Shown here: positions 1 to 9,563 of the stretch, piece after piece | Layout: each line of letters starts with the position of its first letter | Numbering within the stretch: position 1 is the stretch's first letter | Assembly: GCA_031289145.1 (NCBI GenBank) | Contig: JAITQA010000023.1 | Coordinates: 1 to 52,244 of the forward strand | Source of the DNA: Dysgonamonadaceae bacterium | Lineage (GTDB): Bacteria > Bacteroidota > Bacteroidia > Bacteroidales > Azobacteroidaceae | Reading direction: 5' to 3' | DNA length: 52,244 nucleotides | Notes under the pieces: model-generated | What the model saw: the letters and a program-made list of their open reading frames with translations, nothing else | Told to the model about the DNA's origin: nothing | Databases searched by the model: none | Program-made: the position numbers and the translations under genes

Positions 1-1
1 T

Positions 2-328
2 AAGATAGTGAAAAACAGTAAATCGAACGCCATTGTTTTGGCAAAGGGAAAACAACTTTTGGCAAGCGGTATAGGGCAAACTTCCCGTGTGGATGCTTTG
101 AAGCAAGCAATTGAAAAGGCGCAATCATTTGGATTTGATTTGCACGGAGCGGTAATGGCTTCCGACGCATTTTTCCCTTTCCCCGATTGTGTGGAAATTG
201 CAGATCAGGCAGGAATAGGCGCCGTTATCCAACCCGGAGGTTCTATTAAAGATAATTTAACAATAGATTATTGTAATACAAACGATTTGGCAATGGTAAT
301 GACCGGAATTCGTCATTTCAAACATTAA
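2..328 (+). CDS. purH: Bifunctional AICAR transformylase / IMP cyclohydrolase, C-terminal part
   Basis: This is the last 108 residues of PurH; the gene starts before the window and the reading frame is open from base 2. PurH carries out the last two steps of de novo IMP synthesis in the cytoplasm: formylation of AICAR, then ring closure. The piece lies in the transformylase domain, shown by the motifs SDAFFPFPD and QPGGSIKD and the closing MTGIRHFKH, which are typical of the extreme C-terminus of the family. The GTG at base 8 is internal, not a start. The stop is 16 bases before mreB, so the two may be co-transcribed. Confidence 0.93.
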   Translation, partial: KIVKNSKSNAIVLAKGKQLLASGIGQTSRVDALKQAIEKAQSFGFDLHGAVMASDAFFPFPDCVEIADQAGIGAVIQPGGSIKDNLTIDYCNTNDLAMVMTGIRHFKH

Positions 329-344
329 TAACAAAAAAATAAAC

Positions 345-1364
345 ATGGGATTATTTTCATTTACGCAAGAAATAGCAATGGACTTAGGCACCGCAAATAC
401 CATTATACTTTGTAATGGTAAAGTTGTGGTTGACGAACCTTCGGTGGTTGCTTTAGATGATCGGAGCGATAAAGTCTTGGCAATAGGGAAAGAGGCGCAA
501 CGGATGGAAGGGAAGACACCTGCAAAAATCAAGACTATACGGCCATTACGCGATGGTGTAATTGCTGATTTTAACGCTGCGGAACAAATGATTCGCGGGT
601 TGATCAAAATGATTAATAATAAAAACCGTTTTTTCTCTCCTTCCTTGAGAATTGTCGTTTGCATTCCGTCAGGAAGCACGGAAGTAGAGATCCGCGCCGT
701 ACGAGACTCCGCCGAACACGCAGGAGGTCGCGATGTATACATGATCTACGAACCGATGGCGGCAGCTATCGGCATTGGTTTGGATGTGGAAGCGCCGGAA
801 GGAAATATGGTGGTCGATATAGGTGGCGGAACAACCGAAATTGCAGTCATCTCCTTAGGCGGAATTGTGTCGAACAAATCTATCCGTATCGCCGGTGACG
901 ATTTGACGCAGGATATCATTGATTACATGGGTCGCCAGCACAACCTGAAAGTCGGTGAACGTACGGCGGAATTAATCAAGATTAATGTAGGCTCCGCTTT
1001 GGTACATCTGGAAGAACCGCCCGAAGATTATATCGTTCGCGGACCCAACCGTATGACGGCTTTACCGATGGAGGTGCCCGTTTCCTACCAGGAAATCGCA
1101 CACAGCTTGGATAAATCCGTCTCAAAAATAGAAATGGCTGTCTTGAGCGCCTTGGAAAGTACGCCACCCGAATTATATGCCGATATCGTCCGTAACGGGA
1201 TTTATCTGGCAGGTGGCGGCGCCTTGTTGAAAGGTTTGGATAAACGCTTGACGGATAAGATAAATATCACGTTCCATATCGCTGACGACCCTTTGCATGC
1301 GGTGGCAAAAGGTACCGGAATCGCATTGAAAAACATCAACAAGTTTAATTTCCTGATACGATAA
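345..1364 (+). CDS. mreB: Rod shape-determining protein MreB (bacterial actin)
   Basis: MreB forms membrane-bound ATP-dependent filaments that steer lateral cell-wall synthesis. The 339-residue length is normal. The actin-fold nucleotide-binding motifs are visible: phosphate-1 loop DLGTANT (residues 13-19), phosphate-2 loop VVDIGGGTTE (about 156-165) and the adenosine loop AGGGALLKGLDK (about 289). The start ATG fits the family's N-terminus, and an AT-rich stretch separates it from purH. It is the first gene of a five-gene elongasome operon (mreB, mreC, mreD, mrdA, rodA) whose members touch or overlap, so their products are probably made in step. No frameshift or missing motif was seen. Confidence 0.97.
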   Translation: MGLFSFTQEIAMDLGTANTIILCNGKVVVDEPSVVALDDRSDKVLAIGKEAQRMEGKTPAKIKTIRPLRDGVIADFNAAEQMIRGLIKMINNKNRFFSPSLRIVVCIPSGSTEVEIRAVRDSAEHAGGRDVYMIYEPMAAAIGIGLDVEAPEGNMVVDIGGGTTEIAVISLGGIVSNKSIRIAGDDLTQDIIDYMGRQHNLKVGERTAELIKINVGSALVHLEEPPEDYIVRGPNRMTALPMEVPVSYQEIAHSLDKSVSKIEMAVLSALESTPPELYADIVRNGIYLAGGGALLKGLDKRLTDKINITFHIADDPLHAVAKGTGIALKNINKFNFLIR

Positions 1365-2213
1365 TTGAAGAATTTAATTCATTTTATTCTCAAAAATATT
1401 CATTGGCTGCTATTTTTCTTTTTGCTATTCCTTTCGGTATTTTTTCTGATTCGGAATAATGACTTCCAGCGGAGCAAATACCTGTCGGTCTTCCATGAAG
1501 TAGCAGGTAAGGTGTATATTGTTTCCAATAGCGTCGAATCATACATGAACTTGAAGACCAGTAATGCCGACATGGCGAAGCGAATTGCAAGCCTCGAACA
1601 GGAAGTAAAAACCTATCAGAAAAAAATCGAAATATTAACCGATTTTCTCGGCTCGAATGAAATTGAATTCAATACGGATTCATTGACCATTTACCGCTAT
1701 ATCCCAGCGCGGGTGATCAATAACCGTGTATCCGGTGTGGAGAATTTTATTACGCTGAACAAAGGTTCTTTGGATGGTATTGAAAAAGATATGGGCGTAT
1801 TGACTACAAAAGGGATTGTAGGGGTTGTCATGAATATCAGTCCTCATTTTTCGGTCGTTATCACGGTTTTGAATTCCGAATACAATCCGAGTTGTAAAAC
1901 CAAAGGAAGTAACTACTCCGGTCCTTTGGTATGGGACGGGAAAGATTCGCGCTATACGTATTTGAAAGAATTACCGACACATGCAGCTTATAACATAGGC
2001 GATACAATTGTAACCAGCGGCTATTCTACTATTTTTCCGGCAGGAATTCCGGTAGGAATAATAGAGAATTTCTCCCATCAAAAAAATGATGATTACAATT
2101 CATTGAAAGTAAAATTATTTGCTGATTTTGCCACTTTAGGTGAAGTGCTAGTTGTTGAGAACAAGCTGAAAGAAGAACAAAAAAATATTGAGAAAGAAGT
2201 AATTAAAGAATGA
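1365..2213 (+). CDS. mreC: Rod shape-determining protein MreC
   Basis: MreC is a bitopic inner-membrane protein whose periplasmic part links MreB to PBP2. The 282-residue product has one transmembrane helix at about residues 13-30, a coiled coil at about 66-96, and then the beta-rich MreC core (for example GSLDGIEKDMGVLTTKGIVG). The first codon appears to be TTG, directly after the TAA of mreB with no spacer; the next ATG in frame would cut off the membrane helix. The last codons overlap mreD by four bases (ATGA). The TTG start and zero spacing suggest translational coupling to mreB. Confidence 0.93.
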   Translation: MKNLIHFILKNIHWLLFFFLLFLSVFFLIRNNDFQRSKYLSVFHEVAGKVYIVSNSVESYMNLKTSNADMAKRIASLEQEVKTYQKKIEILTDFLGSNEIEFNTDSLTIYRYIPARVINNRVSGVENFITLNKGSLDGIEKDMGVLTTKGIVGVVMNISPHFSVVITVLNSEYNPSCKTKGSNYSGPLVWDGKDSRYTYLKELPTHAAYNIGDTIVTSGYSTIFPAGIPVGIIENFSHQKNDDYNSLKVKLFADFATLGEVLVVENKLKEEQKNIEKEVIKE

Positions 2214-2722
2214 AAAAGTTTCTGTTCCGCCAGATATTATTGTTTGTCCTCCTCATATTTTTGCAAGTGTGGCTATTCAACAGCATCCATTTGTTTGGCG
2301 TTGCCACGCCTTTAGTATACATCTATTTTCTGATAAAATTGCCGGTCAATACCAATCGCAATATGGTGCTGTTGTTGTCGGCATTGCTGGGATTTTCTAT
2401 TGATATTTTCGAATATACATGGGGATTAAATATGTTTGCAATGACCATAACAGGCTTTCTTCGGCATTTTTTTCTGAAATTATTTGCACCGAGAGATCTT
2501 TTTGATGAATACATTCCCTCTTTCACGACATTTGGTAAACAGATGTTTATACGCTATGCCGGGATTCTGACGCTGGTTCACATTGTGATTTTGTTTGCGA
2601 CAGAATCTTTATCGTTATTCGACCCTTTACGCCTGTGTATGCGGATTGCAGGCAGTTATATTCTCACGATTCTACTCATCTTCGCGCTCGACAGCCTAAA
2701 TTTTGAATCCTTAAAGAAATGA
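2210..2722 (+). CDS. mreD: Rod shape-determining protein MreD
   Basis: This small polytopic inner-membrane protein is part of the elongasome. The 170 residues hold about five hydrophobic helices and little else, as usual for this poorly conserved family. The assignment rests on the membrane profile and on its place between mreC and the PBP2 gene. It overlaps mreC and mrdA by four bases each, the pattern of translational coupling. Confidence 0.9.
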   Translation: MKKFLFRQILLFVLLIFLQVWLFNSIHLFGVATPLVYIYFLIKLPVNTNRNMVLLLSALLGFSIDIFEYTWGLNMFAMTITGFLRHFFLKLFAPRDLFDEYIPSFTTFGKQMFIRYAGILTLVHIVILFATESLSLFDPLRLCMRIAGSYILTILLIFALDSLNFESLKK

Positions 2723-4569
2723 GAAAATTAAATTTTGATTCGGAAAATCGGAAAAAATACATTTTCTATTTTGTTTGTCTGATCATTTTAATCTACATTA
2801 TACAACTGTTTAAATTACAGGTTCTGGATACCAATTACAAACAATGGGCGGATAGCAATGCGTTTTTAAACAAGAAACTTTATCCATCGCGTGGCGTCAT
2901 GTACGACCGGAATGGGAAATTGCTCGTTTACAATCAGCCGGCCTACGACGTAATGGTGGTTATGCGGGAAACAGAAAAATTAGATACCTTTACTTTTTGC
3001 AGAGCCGTAAATATTACGATCGAAGATTTCAGAAAAAAACTGGCCGATGTCAAAAACCGAAAATTAAATCCGGGCTATTCTTCTTATACACCCCAAACAT
3101 TTCTTACGCAATTAGGAGCGAAAGAATATGGTATCTTGCAGGAATCTATCTATAAATTTCCGGGATTTTACATCCAGAAACGAACAGTAAGGGAATATAA
3201 TTACAAAAATGCAGCGCATGTTTTGGGATATATCGCTGAAGTAGACAAACAAAATTTAGCTGAAGAAGATTATTATATCCGTGGAGATAACATAGGAAAA
3301 ACCGGTGTGGAAAAATATTATGAATCCTATCTTCGTGGAACCAAAGGCGTTGAAATCCTACTGAGAGATGCCCATGGCCGAATAAAAGGAAAATATGAGG
3401 AGGGAATTCATGACCAGGACCCTGTTCCGGGAAAAGATCTGACTTTATCAATTGACATTGATTTGCAGGCTTACGGCGAAGCATTGATGAGCAACAAATT
3501 AGGCAGTATCATCATGATTGAACCGACTACCGGAGAGGTGCTGTGCATGGTTTCTTCACCGGCTTACAATCCCGCGATATTAGTAGGACGGCAATTTAGC
3601 GATAATTATACGAGTCTTTTGAAAGACCCTTATACCCCTTTGATAAATAGAGCATTAAATGGAACTTATCCACCAGGTTCCACTTTTAAGCCCGCACAAT
3701 CTCTGGTTTTCTTACAGGAAAATATTATCCAAACCAATACGGCTTATTCATGTTATGCCGGCTTTCCCTTAGGCGGCGGACATCCGCATTGCCACTTCCA
3801 TGGTTCTCCACTTTCTCTGATTCCTGCCATAGGAACTTCTTGTAATTCTTATTTTTGCTGGGGACTGAAATCCATGCTCGAAAATAAAAAATACGGCTCT
3901 ATTCAAAATGCGATTGACAAGTGGCGAGACCTCATGGTAGCGCAAGGCTATGGCTATTCGTTGGGAATAGATTTACCCAGCGAAAAAAGAGGAATGATTC
4001 CCAATAGTCAGTACTATAATAAAATCTACCGGCGATGGAATCCGTTTACTATTATTTCCATTTCCATTGGTCAGGGCGAGATAGAGACTACTCCGCTTCA
4101 GATTTGTAATTTTGCGGCCACCATGGCTAACGAAGGTTTTTTTTATACGCCGCATGTAGTAAAGAAAATCAAGGATAATTTTTTAGATTCACTTTATACA
4201 ACCCGAAGATACACCGGAATACAATCCGAATATTATCAGGCTGTTGCCGAAGGAATGCGACTGGCTGTCACGGATGGAACTTGCTGGAAAGCCAATATTC
4301 CGGATATAGCGGTTTGTGGAAAAACAGGAACTGCCCAAAACAAAGGGAAAGACCACTCCATCTTTATGGCTTACGCGCCCAAGGAAAATCCAAAGGTAGC
4401 GATAGTTGTCCTGGTCGAAAACGGAGGATTCGGCGCTACTTACGCGGTACCGATAGGTCGGCTTATGATTGAAAAATACATAAAGGGAGAAATTCCCGAA
4501 TCTTCAAAATGGAGGGAAAGTGATATGCTAAATGCTGTAATTTTGCGAAATGCCGTACAGAAAAAATAA
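2719..4569 (+). CDS. mrdA: Penicillin-binding protein 2 (peptidoglycan D,D-transpeptidase)
   Basis: PBP2 crosslinks new peptidoglycan during elongation and works as a pair with the RodA glycosyltransferase. The protein (616 aa) has an N-terminal membrane helix (residues about 14-33), the PBP dimerisation domain (PSRGVMYDRNG, about 57-67) and the transpeptidase domain with the three active-site motifs: STFK with the catalytic serine near residue 321, SCN of the SxN motif, and KTG near residue 535 (CGKTGTAQNKG). The length is normal for Bacteroidetes PBP2. It overlaps mreD by 4 bases and rodA by 20 bases. Confidence 0.95.
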   Translation: MRKLNFDSENRKKYIFYFVCLIILIYIIQLFKLQVLDTNYKQWADSNAFLNKKLYPSRGVMYDRNGKLLVYNQPAYDVMVVMRETEKLDTFTFCRAVNITIEDFRKKLADVKNRKLNPGYSSYTPQTFLTQLGAKEYGILQESIYKFPGFYIQKRTVREYNYKNAAHVLGYIAEVDKQNLAEEDYYIRGDNIGKTGVEKYYESYLRGTKGVEILLRDAHGRIKGKYEEGIHDQDPVPGKDLTLSIDIDLQAYGEALMSNKLGSIIMIEPTTGEVLCMVSSPAYNPAILVGRQFSDNYTSLLKDPYTPLINRALNGTYPPGSTFKPAQSLVFLQENIIQTNTAYSCYAGFPLGGGHPHCHFHGSPLSLIPAIGTSCNSYFCWGLKSMLENKKYGSIQNAIDKWRDLMVAQGYGYSLGIDLPSEKRGMIPNSQYYNKIYRRWNPFTIISISIGQGEIETTPLQICNFAATMANEGFFYTPHVVKKIKDNFLDSLYTTRRYTGIQSEYYQAVAEGMRLAVTDGTCWKANIPDIAVCGKTGTAQNKGKDHSIFMAYAPKENPKVAIVVLVENGGFGATYAVPIGRLMIEKYIKGEIPESSKWRESDMLNAVILRNAVQKK

Positions 4570-5998
4570 TATATGGAAAAGTATTGATTGGTGGAGCATA
4601 TCCATTTATCTGATATTAGTGATTATCGGATGGTTTAGTATTTATGCTTCCAGCTACGATTTCGACCAGGTATCTATTTTCGACTTATCCGGACGGGCAG
4701 GAATGCAGATGATTTGGATTATCATTTCTTTGGTATTGGGTTTTTCCTTATTGCTGATCGAAAGTGATTGGTATGATATATTTGCCTATTGGATTTACTT
4801 TTTTATCATCCTTTTACTGGTAATTACCATCATTATTCCACATAATATCAGAGGTTCCCACTCGTGGTTGATAATGGGTCCCATCCGTTTTCAGCCGGCC
4901 GAATTTGCTAAATTTGCGACCACATTGGCCATTGCCAAGCTGATAAATTCCTACAAGTTCGATTTAAGCGATCTGAAAAATTTTATAAAATTATTGGCGT
5001 TCATTTTTTTGCCGATGGTTTTAATATTTATGCAGAAAGAAACCGGTTCAGCCTTGGTCTTCTTTGCTTTATTTTTTGTATTGTACAGAGAAGGCATGCC
5101 GGGTTCTATTCTTTTTGCCGGATTTTGCGCCATTTTATTTTTTGTGATAGATATCCGGTACGGAAATGTACAATGGGGTATTACTGAAATGGGGAAATTG
5201 ATTGTTTTGCTGTTCATCATTATTTCATCCATACTATGGATATATACTTACAAAAAAGGGAGAAGCAATGTGAAATATTTGTTCTTTCTCTCCCTGATTC
5301 CCTTAGTCATTGCCTATATCATTTCGCTGTTCCTCCCGTTTGATTTGTGTTTGGCTGCATCGGCGGCCATCGTATTAACGGTTTGTTTTCTGTTGATTAT
5401 TTTTATCCGATATAAAGCATCCATTTATCTGCATGTAGCGCTATTCTCCATTATTTCAGTAGCTTATCTGTATTCAACGGATTATGTATTTAATGAGCTA
5501 TTGGAGCCGCATCAAAAGGTACGGATCGAAGTATCCCTCGGAATAATTGACGATCCAAGTGGCGCCGGCTACAATGTCAATCAATCCAAAATAGCCATTG
5601 GGTCCGGAGGCGTTTTTGGAAAAGGATACCTGAATGGGACACAGACCAAATTGAAATATGTGCCGGAACAAGACACTGATTTTATATTTTGTACAATCGG
5701 AGAAGAAAAAGGATTTATCGGATCAACTTCCGTGCTGTTGCTTTTTGGGATTCTGGTTGTCCGTATTATCTTCCTTTCGGAAAGGCAGAAATCAATTTTC
5801 AGCCGGGTATATGGCTATGGCGTGGCGTCTATTCTCTTTTTTCATTTGGTAATCAATATTGGTATGGTCATCGGATTAACGCCTGTAATCGGAATCCCTT
5901 TGCCGTTTTTTAGCTACGGAGGTTCCTCTTTATTGGCTTTTTCGACGCTTTTAGTTATATTTCTTCGGTTAGATGCAGGTCGGAATGAGCGTTTATAA
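4550..5998 (+). CDS. rodA: Rod shape-determining protein RodA (SEDS glycosyltransferase)
   Basis: RodA is the SEDS-family peptidoglycan polymerase that pairs with PBP2. The protein (482 aa) is very hydrophobic with many membrane helices and carries the family signatures GSGGVFGKGYLNGTQT, PEQDTDFIFC and, near the C-terminus, GIPLPFFSYGGSS. It is longer than the roughly 370-residue E. coli RodA, with extra hydrophobic sequence in the middle (about residues 220-310), a common feature in Bacteroidetes. Its start lies inside the last 20 bases of mrdA. It is the last gene of the operon; AT-rich DNA and the ndk promoter follow. Confidence 0.94.
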   Translation: MPYRKNNIWKSIDWWSISIYLILVIIGWFSIYASSYDFDQVSIFDLSGRAGMQMIWIIISLVLGFSLLLIESDWYDIFAYWIYFFIILLLVITIIIPHNIRGSHSWLIMGPIRFQPAEFAKFATTLAIAKLINSYKFDLSDLKNFIKLLAFIFLPMVLIFMQKETGSALVFFALFFVLYREGMPGSILFAGFCAILFFVIDIRYGNVQWGITEMGKLIVLLFIIISSILWIYTYKKGRSNVKYLFFLSLIPLVIAYIISLFLPFDLCLAASAAIVLTVCFLLIIFIRYKASIYLHVALFSIISVAYLYSTDYVFNELLEPHQKVRIEVSLGIIDDPSGAGYNVNQSKIAIGSGGVFGKGYLNGTQTKLKYVPEQDTDFIFCTIGEEKGFIGSTSVLLLFGILVVRIIFLSERQKSIFSRVYGYGVASILFFHLVINIGMVIGLTPVIGIPLPFFSYGGSSLLAFSTLLVIFLRLDAGRNERL

Positions 5999-6016
5999 AT
6001 TTTTAACTATTATTTA

Positions 6017-6048
6017 TTTGCTTTTCTAACAATTATTTATTTACTTTG
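6017..6048 (+). promoter_or_regulatory. Bacteroidetes-type promoter of ndk
   Basis: TTTG at 6017-6020, a 20-base spacer, and TTACTTTG at 6041-6048. This is one base off the TAnnTTTG -7 element of Bacteroidetes housekeeping promoters and has the usual spacing. It lies 28 bases before the ndk ATG. Confidence 0.7.
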
Positions 6049-6075
6049 CAAAATAAATTAATTTTCATTCTTAAA

Positions 6076-6537
6076 ATGGAGAAAACGTTTGTTATCCTTA
6101 AACCGGGTACCGTTCAAAGAGGACTGATAGGAGAAATTATCAATCGTTTTGAGAAAAAGGGCTTACTGCTTGTCGGCATGAAAATGTTTTGGTTGACGGA
6201 CGAGATTTTAAGTGTGCATTATGCGCATTTGAGAGACAAACCTTTTTTTCAGCGAGTGAAAGATGCTATGGTCGTTTGTCCGGTAGTTCTTTGTTGTTGG
6301 CAAGGTAAAGATGCAGTGCGAGTCGTTCGCACTATTGTCGGCGCCACCAATGGTCGGGAAGCCTTACCCGGAACGATTAGAGGCGATTATAGTATGAGTA
6401 TGCAAGAAAATATTATTCACGCCTCCGATTCGCTTGAAACGGCGGAAATCGAATTGAAACGTTTTTTCAGAGAGGAAGAATTGTATGATTATTGTCCCGC
6501 ATTGATTAAAAATTTATATGCAAATGATGAAGTATAA
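6076..6537 (+). CDS. ndk: Nucleoside diphosphate kinase
   Basis: NDK moves the gamma phosphate of ATP onto other NDPs through a phospho-histidine and so balances NTP pools. From the ATG at 6076 the protein has 153 residues, the normal size. Visible family motifs are KPGTVQRGLIGEI near the N-terminus, GATNGREALPGTIRGDY, and the catalytic histidine in NIIHASDS. An upstream TTG at 6046 would add ten residues, but it lies inside the promoter and is rejected. The gene has its own promoter and is 29 bases from the peptidase gene downstream. Confidence 0.96.
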   Translation: MEKTFVILKPGTVQRGLIGEIINRFEKKGLLLVGMKMFWLTDEILSVHYAHLRDKPFFQRVKDAMVVCPVVLCCWQGKDAVRVVRTIVGATNGREALPGTIRGDYSMSMQENIIHASDSLETAEIELKRFFREEELYDYCPALIKNLYANDEV

Positions 6538-6566
6538 GCATATTTGCAAAAATAAAAAAATATAGT

Positions 6567-7487
6567 ATGAAACAGATACTGATTAAATTAACATTCGCAG
6601 GAATCCTTTCCGGTTTACTATTTTTTATGGTTCCGGAAGTTTTTGCACAAGGTATAAATCCGGAAGAAATTAAAAAAATCTCCGATGAAATGAGACTTGT
6701 GGCTGATAAAGTAAATATGAAACTCGGCATGGCAGCCAGAGATTCCGTGCTAATGGAACTACGGTCAGATGAAGAAGATGAGATGCTTCCGGCAGACGAA
6801 TTGTACGATGGTGTATGGAATAATCAATACGTAAAATCTTACGCAGGGGTAACCGTTCCGGAGACATTTACCATCGACCTTTCTTCTTTCGTTATGCCTG
6901 TTATCGGAAAAATCAATTCAAATTTTGGCCCTCGCAGAAGACGGTATCATTACGGTACCGATTTAAAACTCCAGGTGGGCGATACGGTTGTAGCCGCTTT
7001 TGAAGGAAGAGTAAGAGTGAAACAGTATGAAAGAAGAGGTTACGGTAATTATTTGGTACTTCGCCATCCGAACGGTTTAGAAACCGTCTATGGTCATTTA
7101 TCCCAATTTTTAGTTGAAGAAGGAGAAACCATAACTGCCGGTCAAGCGATTGCTTTAGGCGGAAATACAGGACGGTCGACCGGGCCGCATTTGCATTTCG
7201 AATGTCGGTTCTTGGGTATTGCTATTAATCCGGCGGAAATTATAGATTTTGGAAATGCTTGTACTTACGATGATAAATATATTTTTAGTAAAGCCCGATC
7301 AAATACTGTTTCCACCAAATACGTGACCAAAGGAAATGGAAAAATTATTTACCACCGCATAAAAGAAGGCGATACATTGTCCGTCATAGCTAAAAGATAT
7401 AGAGTATCCGTAGCACAGCTATGTAGATTAAATGGAATCAGGACAACAACTACGCTAAAAATAGGAAGGGTACTTCGTTGTTCCTGA
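6567..7487 (+). CDS. Secreted M23 (LytM-type) metallopeptidase with C-terminal LysM domain
   Basis: This is a probable periplasmic endopeptidase or regulator of peptidoglycan hydrolysis. The 306 residues begin with a signal peptide ending near VFAQG (about residue 28). The M23 domain (about 125-225) keeps the zinc ligands HYGTD (near residue 128) and HLH (near 207, in GPHLHFE), so it should be catalytically competent. A LysM domain for glycan binding fills the last 45 residues (YHRIKEGDTLSVIAKRY). It lies between ndk and ppa on the same strand and 6 kb downstream of the elongasome operon, consistent with a wall-growth role. The substrate bond cannot be read from sequence. Confidence 0.9.
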   Translation: MKQILIKLTFAGILSGLLFFMVPEVFAQGINPEEIKKISDEMRLVADKVNMKLGMAARDSVLMELRSDEEDEMLPADELYDGVWNNQYVKSYAGVTVPETFTIDLSSFVMPVIGKINSNFGPRRRRYHYGTDLKLQVGDTVVAAFEGRVRVKQYERRGYGNYLVLRHPNGLETVYGHLSQFLVEEGETITAGQAIALGGNTGRSTGPHLHFECRFLGIAINPAEIIDFGNACTYDDKYIFSKARSNTVSTKYVTKGNGKIIYHRIKEGDTLSVIAKRYRVSVAQLCRLNGIRTTTTLKIGRVLRCS

Positions 7488-7535
7488 GTTTTATTGTTAA
7501 TGCGCAGAGATTTGTTTTTTAATTCAAATTACAAT

Positions 7536-8156
7536 ATGTTTAGAAAATTTAAATCACATCCTTGGCATGGAGTGAGTATTGGGAATTTATATCCTGATGT
7601 GGTAACGGTTTTTATCGAAATCGTGCCAACAGATACGGTTAAATATGAAATTGACAAGGAATCAGGTTACCTGTCAATCGATCGTCCACAGAAGTATTCC
7701 AATGTGACGCCGGCTTTGTACGGCTTCATCCCGCAGACTTATAGCGGAAAAAGAGTAGCGGAAATCTGCAATTACTACCTCAATCGCGATGATATTGTCG
7801 GTGACGGCGACCCTGTTGATATCTGTGTGCTAACCGAAAAAGATATCTCCCACGGCGATTTGTTGGTAAAAGCGCGTCCCATCGGCGGGTTCCGTTTGTT
7901 GGACGGAGGTCAGGCCGACGACAAACTCATAGCTGTTTTGCACAACGATGCCATTTACGGTTCTTACAGGGATATAAAAGATGTTCCTTCAGAAGTCATA
8001 GAACGGCTGAAGCACTATTTTACAACGTATAAGGACATACCCGGATCCAACGAACGCAAAACGGAACTGACGCATGTTTACGGCGTTGAAACGGCTTATG
8101 AAGTTATTCAGAAAGCGGTGGCGGATTATCGTGATTTTTTCGGTAATTACGAATAA
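7536..8156 (+). CDS. ppa: Inorganic pyrophosphatase
   Basis: This soluble family I pyrophosphatase hydrolyses PPi to two phosphates and pulls biosynthetic reactions forward. The start chosen is the ATG at 7536 (MFRKFKSHPWHG), giving 206 residues; ATG 7500 would add 12 residues that do not look like the family. Visible signatures are the substrate-site segments PALYGFIPQTYSGK and the metal-binding acidic motif GDGDPVDICVL (DxDPxD). The C-terminal half with ELTHVYGVETAYEVI is normal for the longer Bacteroidetes form. It ends 16 bases from the convergent radC stop. Confidence 0.95.
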   Translation: MFRKFKSHPWHGVSIGNLYPDVVTVFIEIVPTDTVKYEIDKESGYLSIDRPQKYSNVTPALYGFIPQTYSGKRVAEICNYYLNRDDIVGDGDPVDICVLTEKDISHGDLLVKARPIGGFRLLDGGQADDKLIAVLHNDAIYGSYRDIKDVPSEVIERLKHYFTTYKDIPGSNERKTELTHVYGVETAYEVIQKAVADYRDFFGNYE

Positions 8157-8172
8157 AAAAGAACCTGCCTAA

Positions 8173-8871
8173 TCAGAATCGACCCTCGTCGGCATAGCTG
8201 TAATACTGTCCGTTAGCGAGGATAACATGGTCTAAAAATTCCATGTCAAGAAGTTCGATACCCCGTCTGATCCGTAGCGTGACGCCATCGTCCTGGTCGC
8301 TGGGAGAAGCAATCCCGGAAGGATGGTTATGGCATATAATGACTTTTGATGCCAAACACAAAATGGCTTCGCGGTAAATCAGTTTTCCGTCGACTACTGT
8401 TTCGGAAACGCCTCCCTGACTGAGTTTGAACCGGGAGAGAATATCGTTCCTACGGTTCAAGAAAAGTGTCCAAAATTCTTCGTGTGGTAAATCGCCGAGC
8501 AAAGGCAGAAAATAGTTGTAGATATCTTTGCTACTGGTAATTTTATTCCGGATATTTGCTTCCTCCGCTTTTCTTCTGCGGCCTAATTCCAGTGCAGCTA
8601 CAATGCTTACCGCCTTGGCTGTTCCTATTCCCCTGAAATTGGTAATCAAATAATTAACAGAAAGTTTTCCCAATTGGTTGATATTGTTACGAACCGAATG
8701 AAGGATACGTTGTGAAAGTGCAACAACGGTTTCATTCTTACTGCCAGAGCCAATAATGATGGCTAATAATTCGGCATCGCTCAAGGCGCTGACGCCATTT
8801 TGCAGTAATTTTTCTCGTGGACGGTCGTCCGGCGACCAATCCTTTACGGTGAATTTGGTTAAATCCGTCAT
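8173..8871 (-). CDS. radC: RadC/JAB-domain protein
   Basis: A member of the RadC family: an N-terminal UPF0758 and helix-hairpin-helix region (FRGIGTAKAVSI, about residues 79-90), then a C-terminal JAB/MPN domain. The full metal-binding signature is present: H181, H183 in HNHPSG and D194, with a glutamate in the EEFWTLFLNR strand. Despite the name, a DNA-repair role for the family is doubtful; it is best called a predicted metal-dependent hydrolase. The length (232 aa) is typical. It is on the minus strand downstream of efp, separated by a hairpin that may end most efp transcripts. Confidence 0.93.
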   Translation of the reverse strand: MTDLTKFTVKDWSPDDRPREKLLQNGVSALSDAELLAIIIGSGSKNETVVALSQRILHSVRNNINQLGKLSVNYLITNFRGIGTAKAVSIVAALELGRRRKAEEANIRNKITSSKDIYNYFLPLLGDLPHEEFWTLFLNRRNDILSRFKLSQGGVSETVVDGKLIYREAILCLASKVIICHNHPSGIASPSDQDDGVTLRIRRGIELLDMEFLDHVILANGQYYSYADEGRF

Positions 8872-8903
8872 GATTAAATGGTTTTGGGTTCAATATAATC
8901 AAA

Positions 8904-8950
8904 GAGGCTGCTTCAAAAAAAAATGAAAAAAAACTTTTGAATGCAGCCTC
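8904..8950 (-). terminator. Hairpin between efp and radC
   Basis: GAGGCTGC (8904-8911) pairs with GCAGCCTC (8943-8950), and the stem continues inward as TTCAAAA with one bulged base. Read on the minus strand, the loop is very T-rich and the stem is followed by TTTGATT. It probably acts as a partial intrinsic terminator after efp. Confidence 0.55.
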
Positions 8951-8960
8951 GTGATAATCG

Positions 8961-9524
8961 TTATTTTGCTCTTTCCACGTAAGAACCGTCGCGCGTGTCA
9001 ACCTTGATTTTTTCTCCTTCGTTGATAAACAAAGGAACCCGTACGGTTGCGCCCGTTTCGACTGTCGCCGGTTTGGTGGCATTGGTGGCCGTATCGCCTT
9101 TGATACCGGGTTCTGCGTAGGTGACAGTCAACACTACGTGTGTCGGAAGTTCGGCATACAGAACCGTTTCCGTGGCGGCATGCACTACTACTTCGGCAAT
9201 GTCTCCTTCTTTCAGGAAATCAACGCCTGTAATGCTGTCTCTCGGAATGGAAACTTGTTCGAAAGTTTCTCCATTCATAAAGTTATATCCCATATCATCT
9301 TGATACAGATACTGGTATGGTCTTCTTTCGATACGGACTTCATCAACTTTTACCCCTGCATTAAAAGTTTTATCAATGACACGACCCGTAGTAACATTTT
9401 TCAGTTTCGTACGGACAAAAGCCGGACCCTTGCCCGGTTTCACGTGCAAAAACTCTGCTATGTAAAAATATTGACCATCTATATCAATACACATTCCATT
9501 CTTAAAATCAGCTGTGCTTGCCAT
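8961..9524 (-). CDS. efp: Translation elongation factor P
   Basis: EF-P binds ribosomes stalled at polyproline and helps form the peptide bond. The 187-residue length is exactly that of the family. The domain I tip loop [11 protein letters not shown] carries the lysine that is modified in many bacteria (the K of PGKG). The KOW-like N-domain and two OB domains follow, ending in the closing motif ([12 protein letters not shown]). It is the first gene after a near-perfect promoter and is followed by radC. Confidence 0.97.
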   Translation of the reverse strand: MASTADFKNGMCIDIDGQYFYIAEFLHVKPGKGPAFVRTKLKNVTTGRVIDKTFNAGVKVDEVRIERRPYQYLYQDDMGYNFMNGETFEQVSIPRDSITGVDFLKEGDIAEVVVHAATETVLYAELPTHVVLTVTYAEPGIKGDTATNATKPATVETGATVRVPLFINEGEKIKVDTRDGSYVERAK

Positions 9525-9563
9525 AAAAATTTTGTTAGTATAGTTTTATAAAAAAAATCTGTG

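Noticed and set aside
9138-9551. Plus-strand frame opposite efp
   Set aside because: Shadow of a complete EF-P gene.
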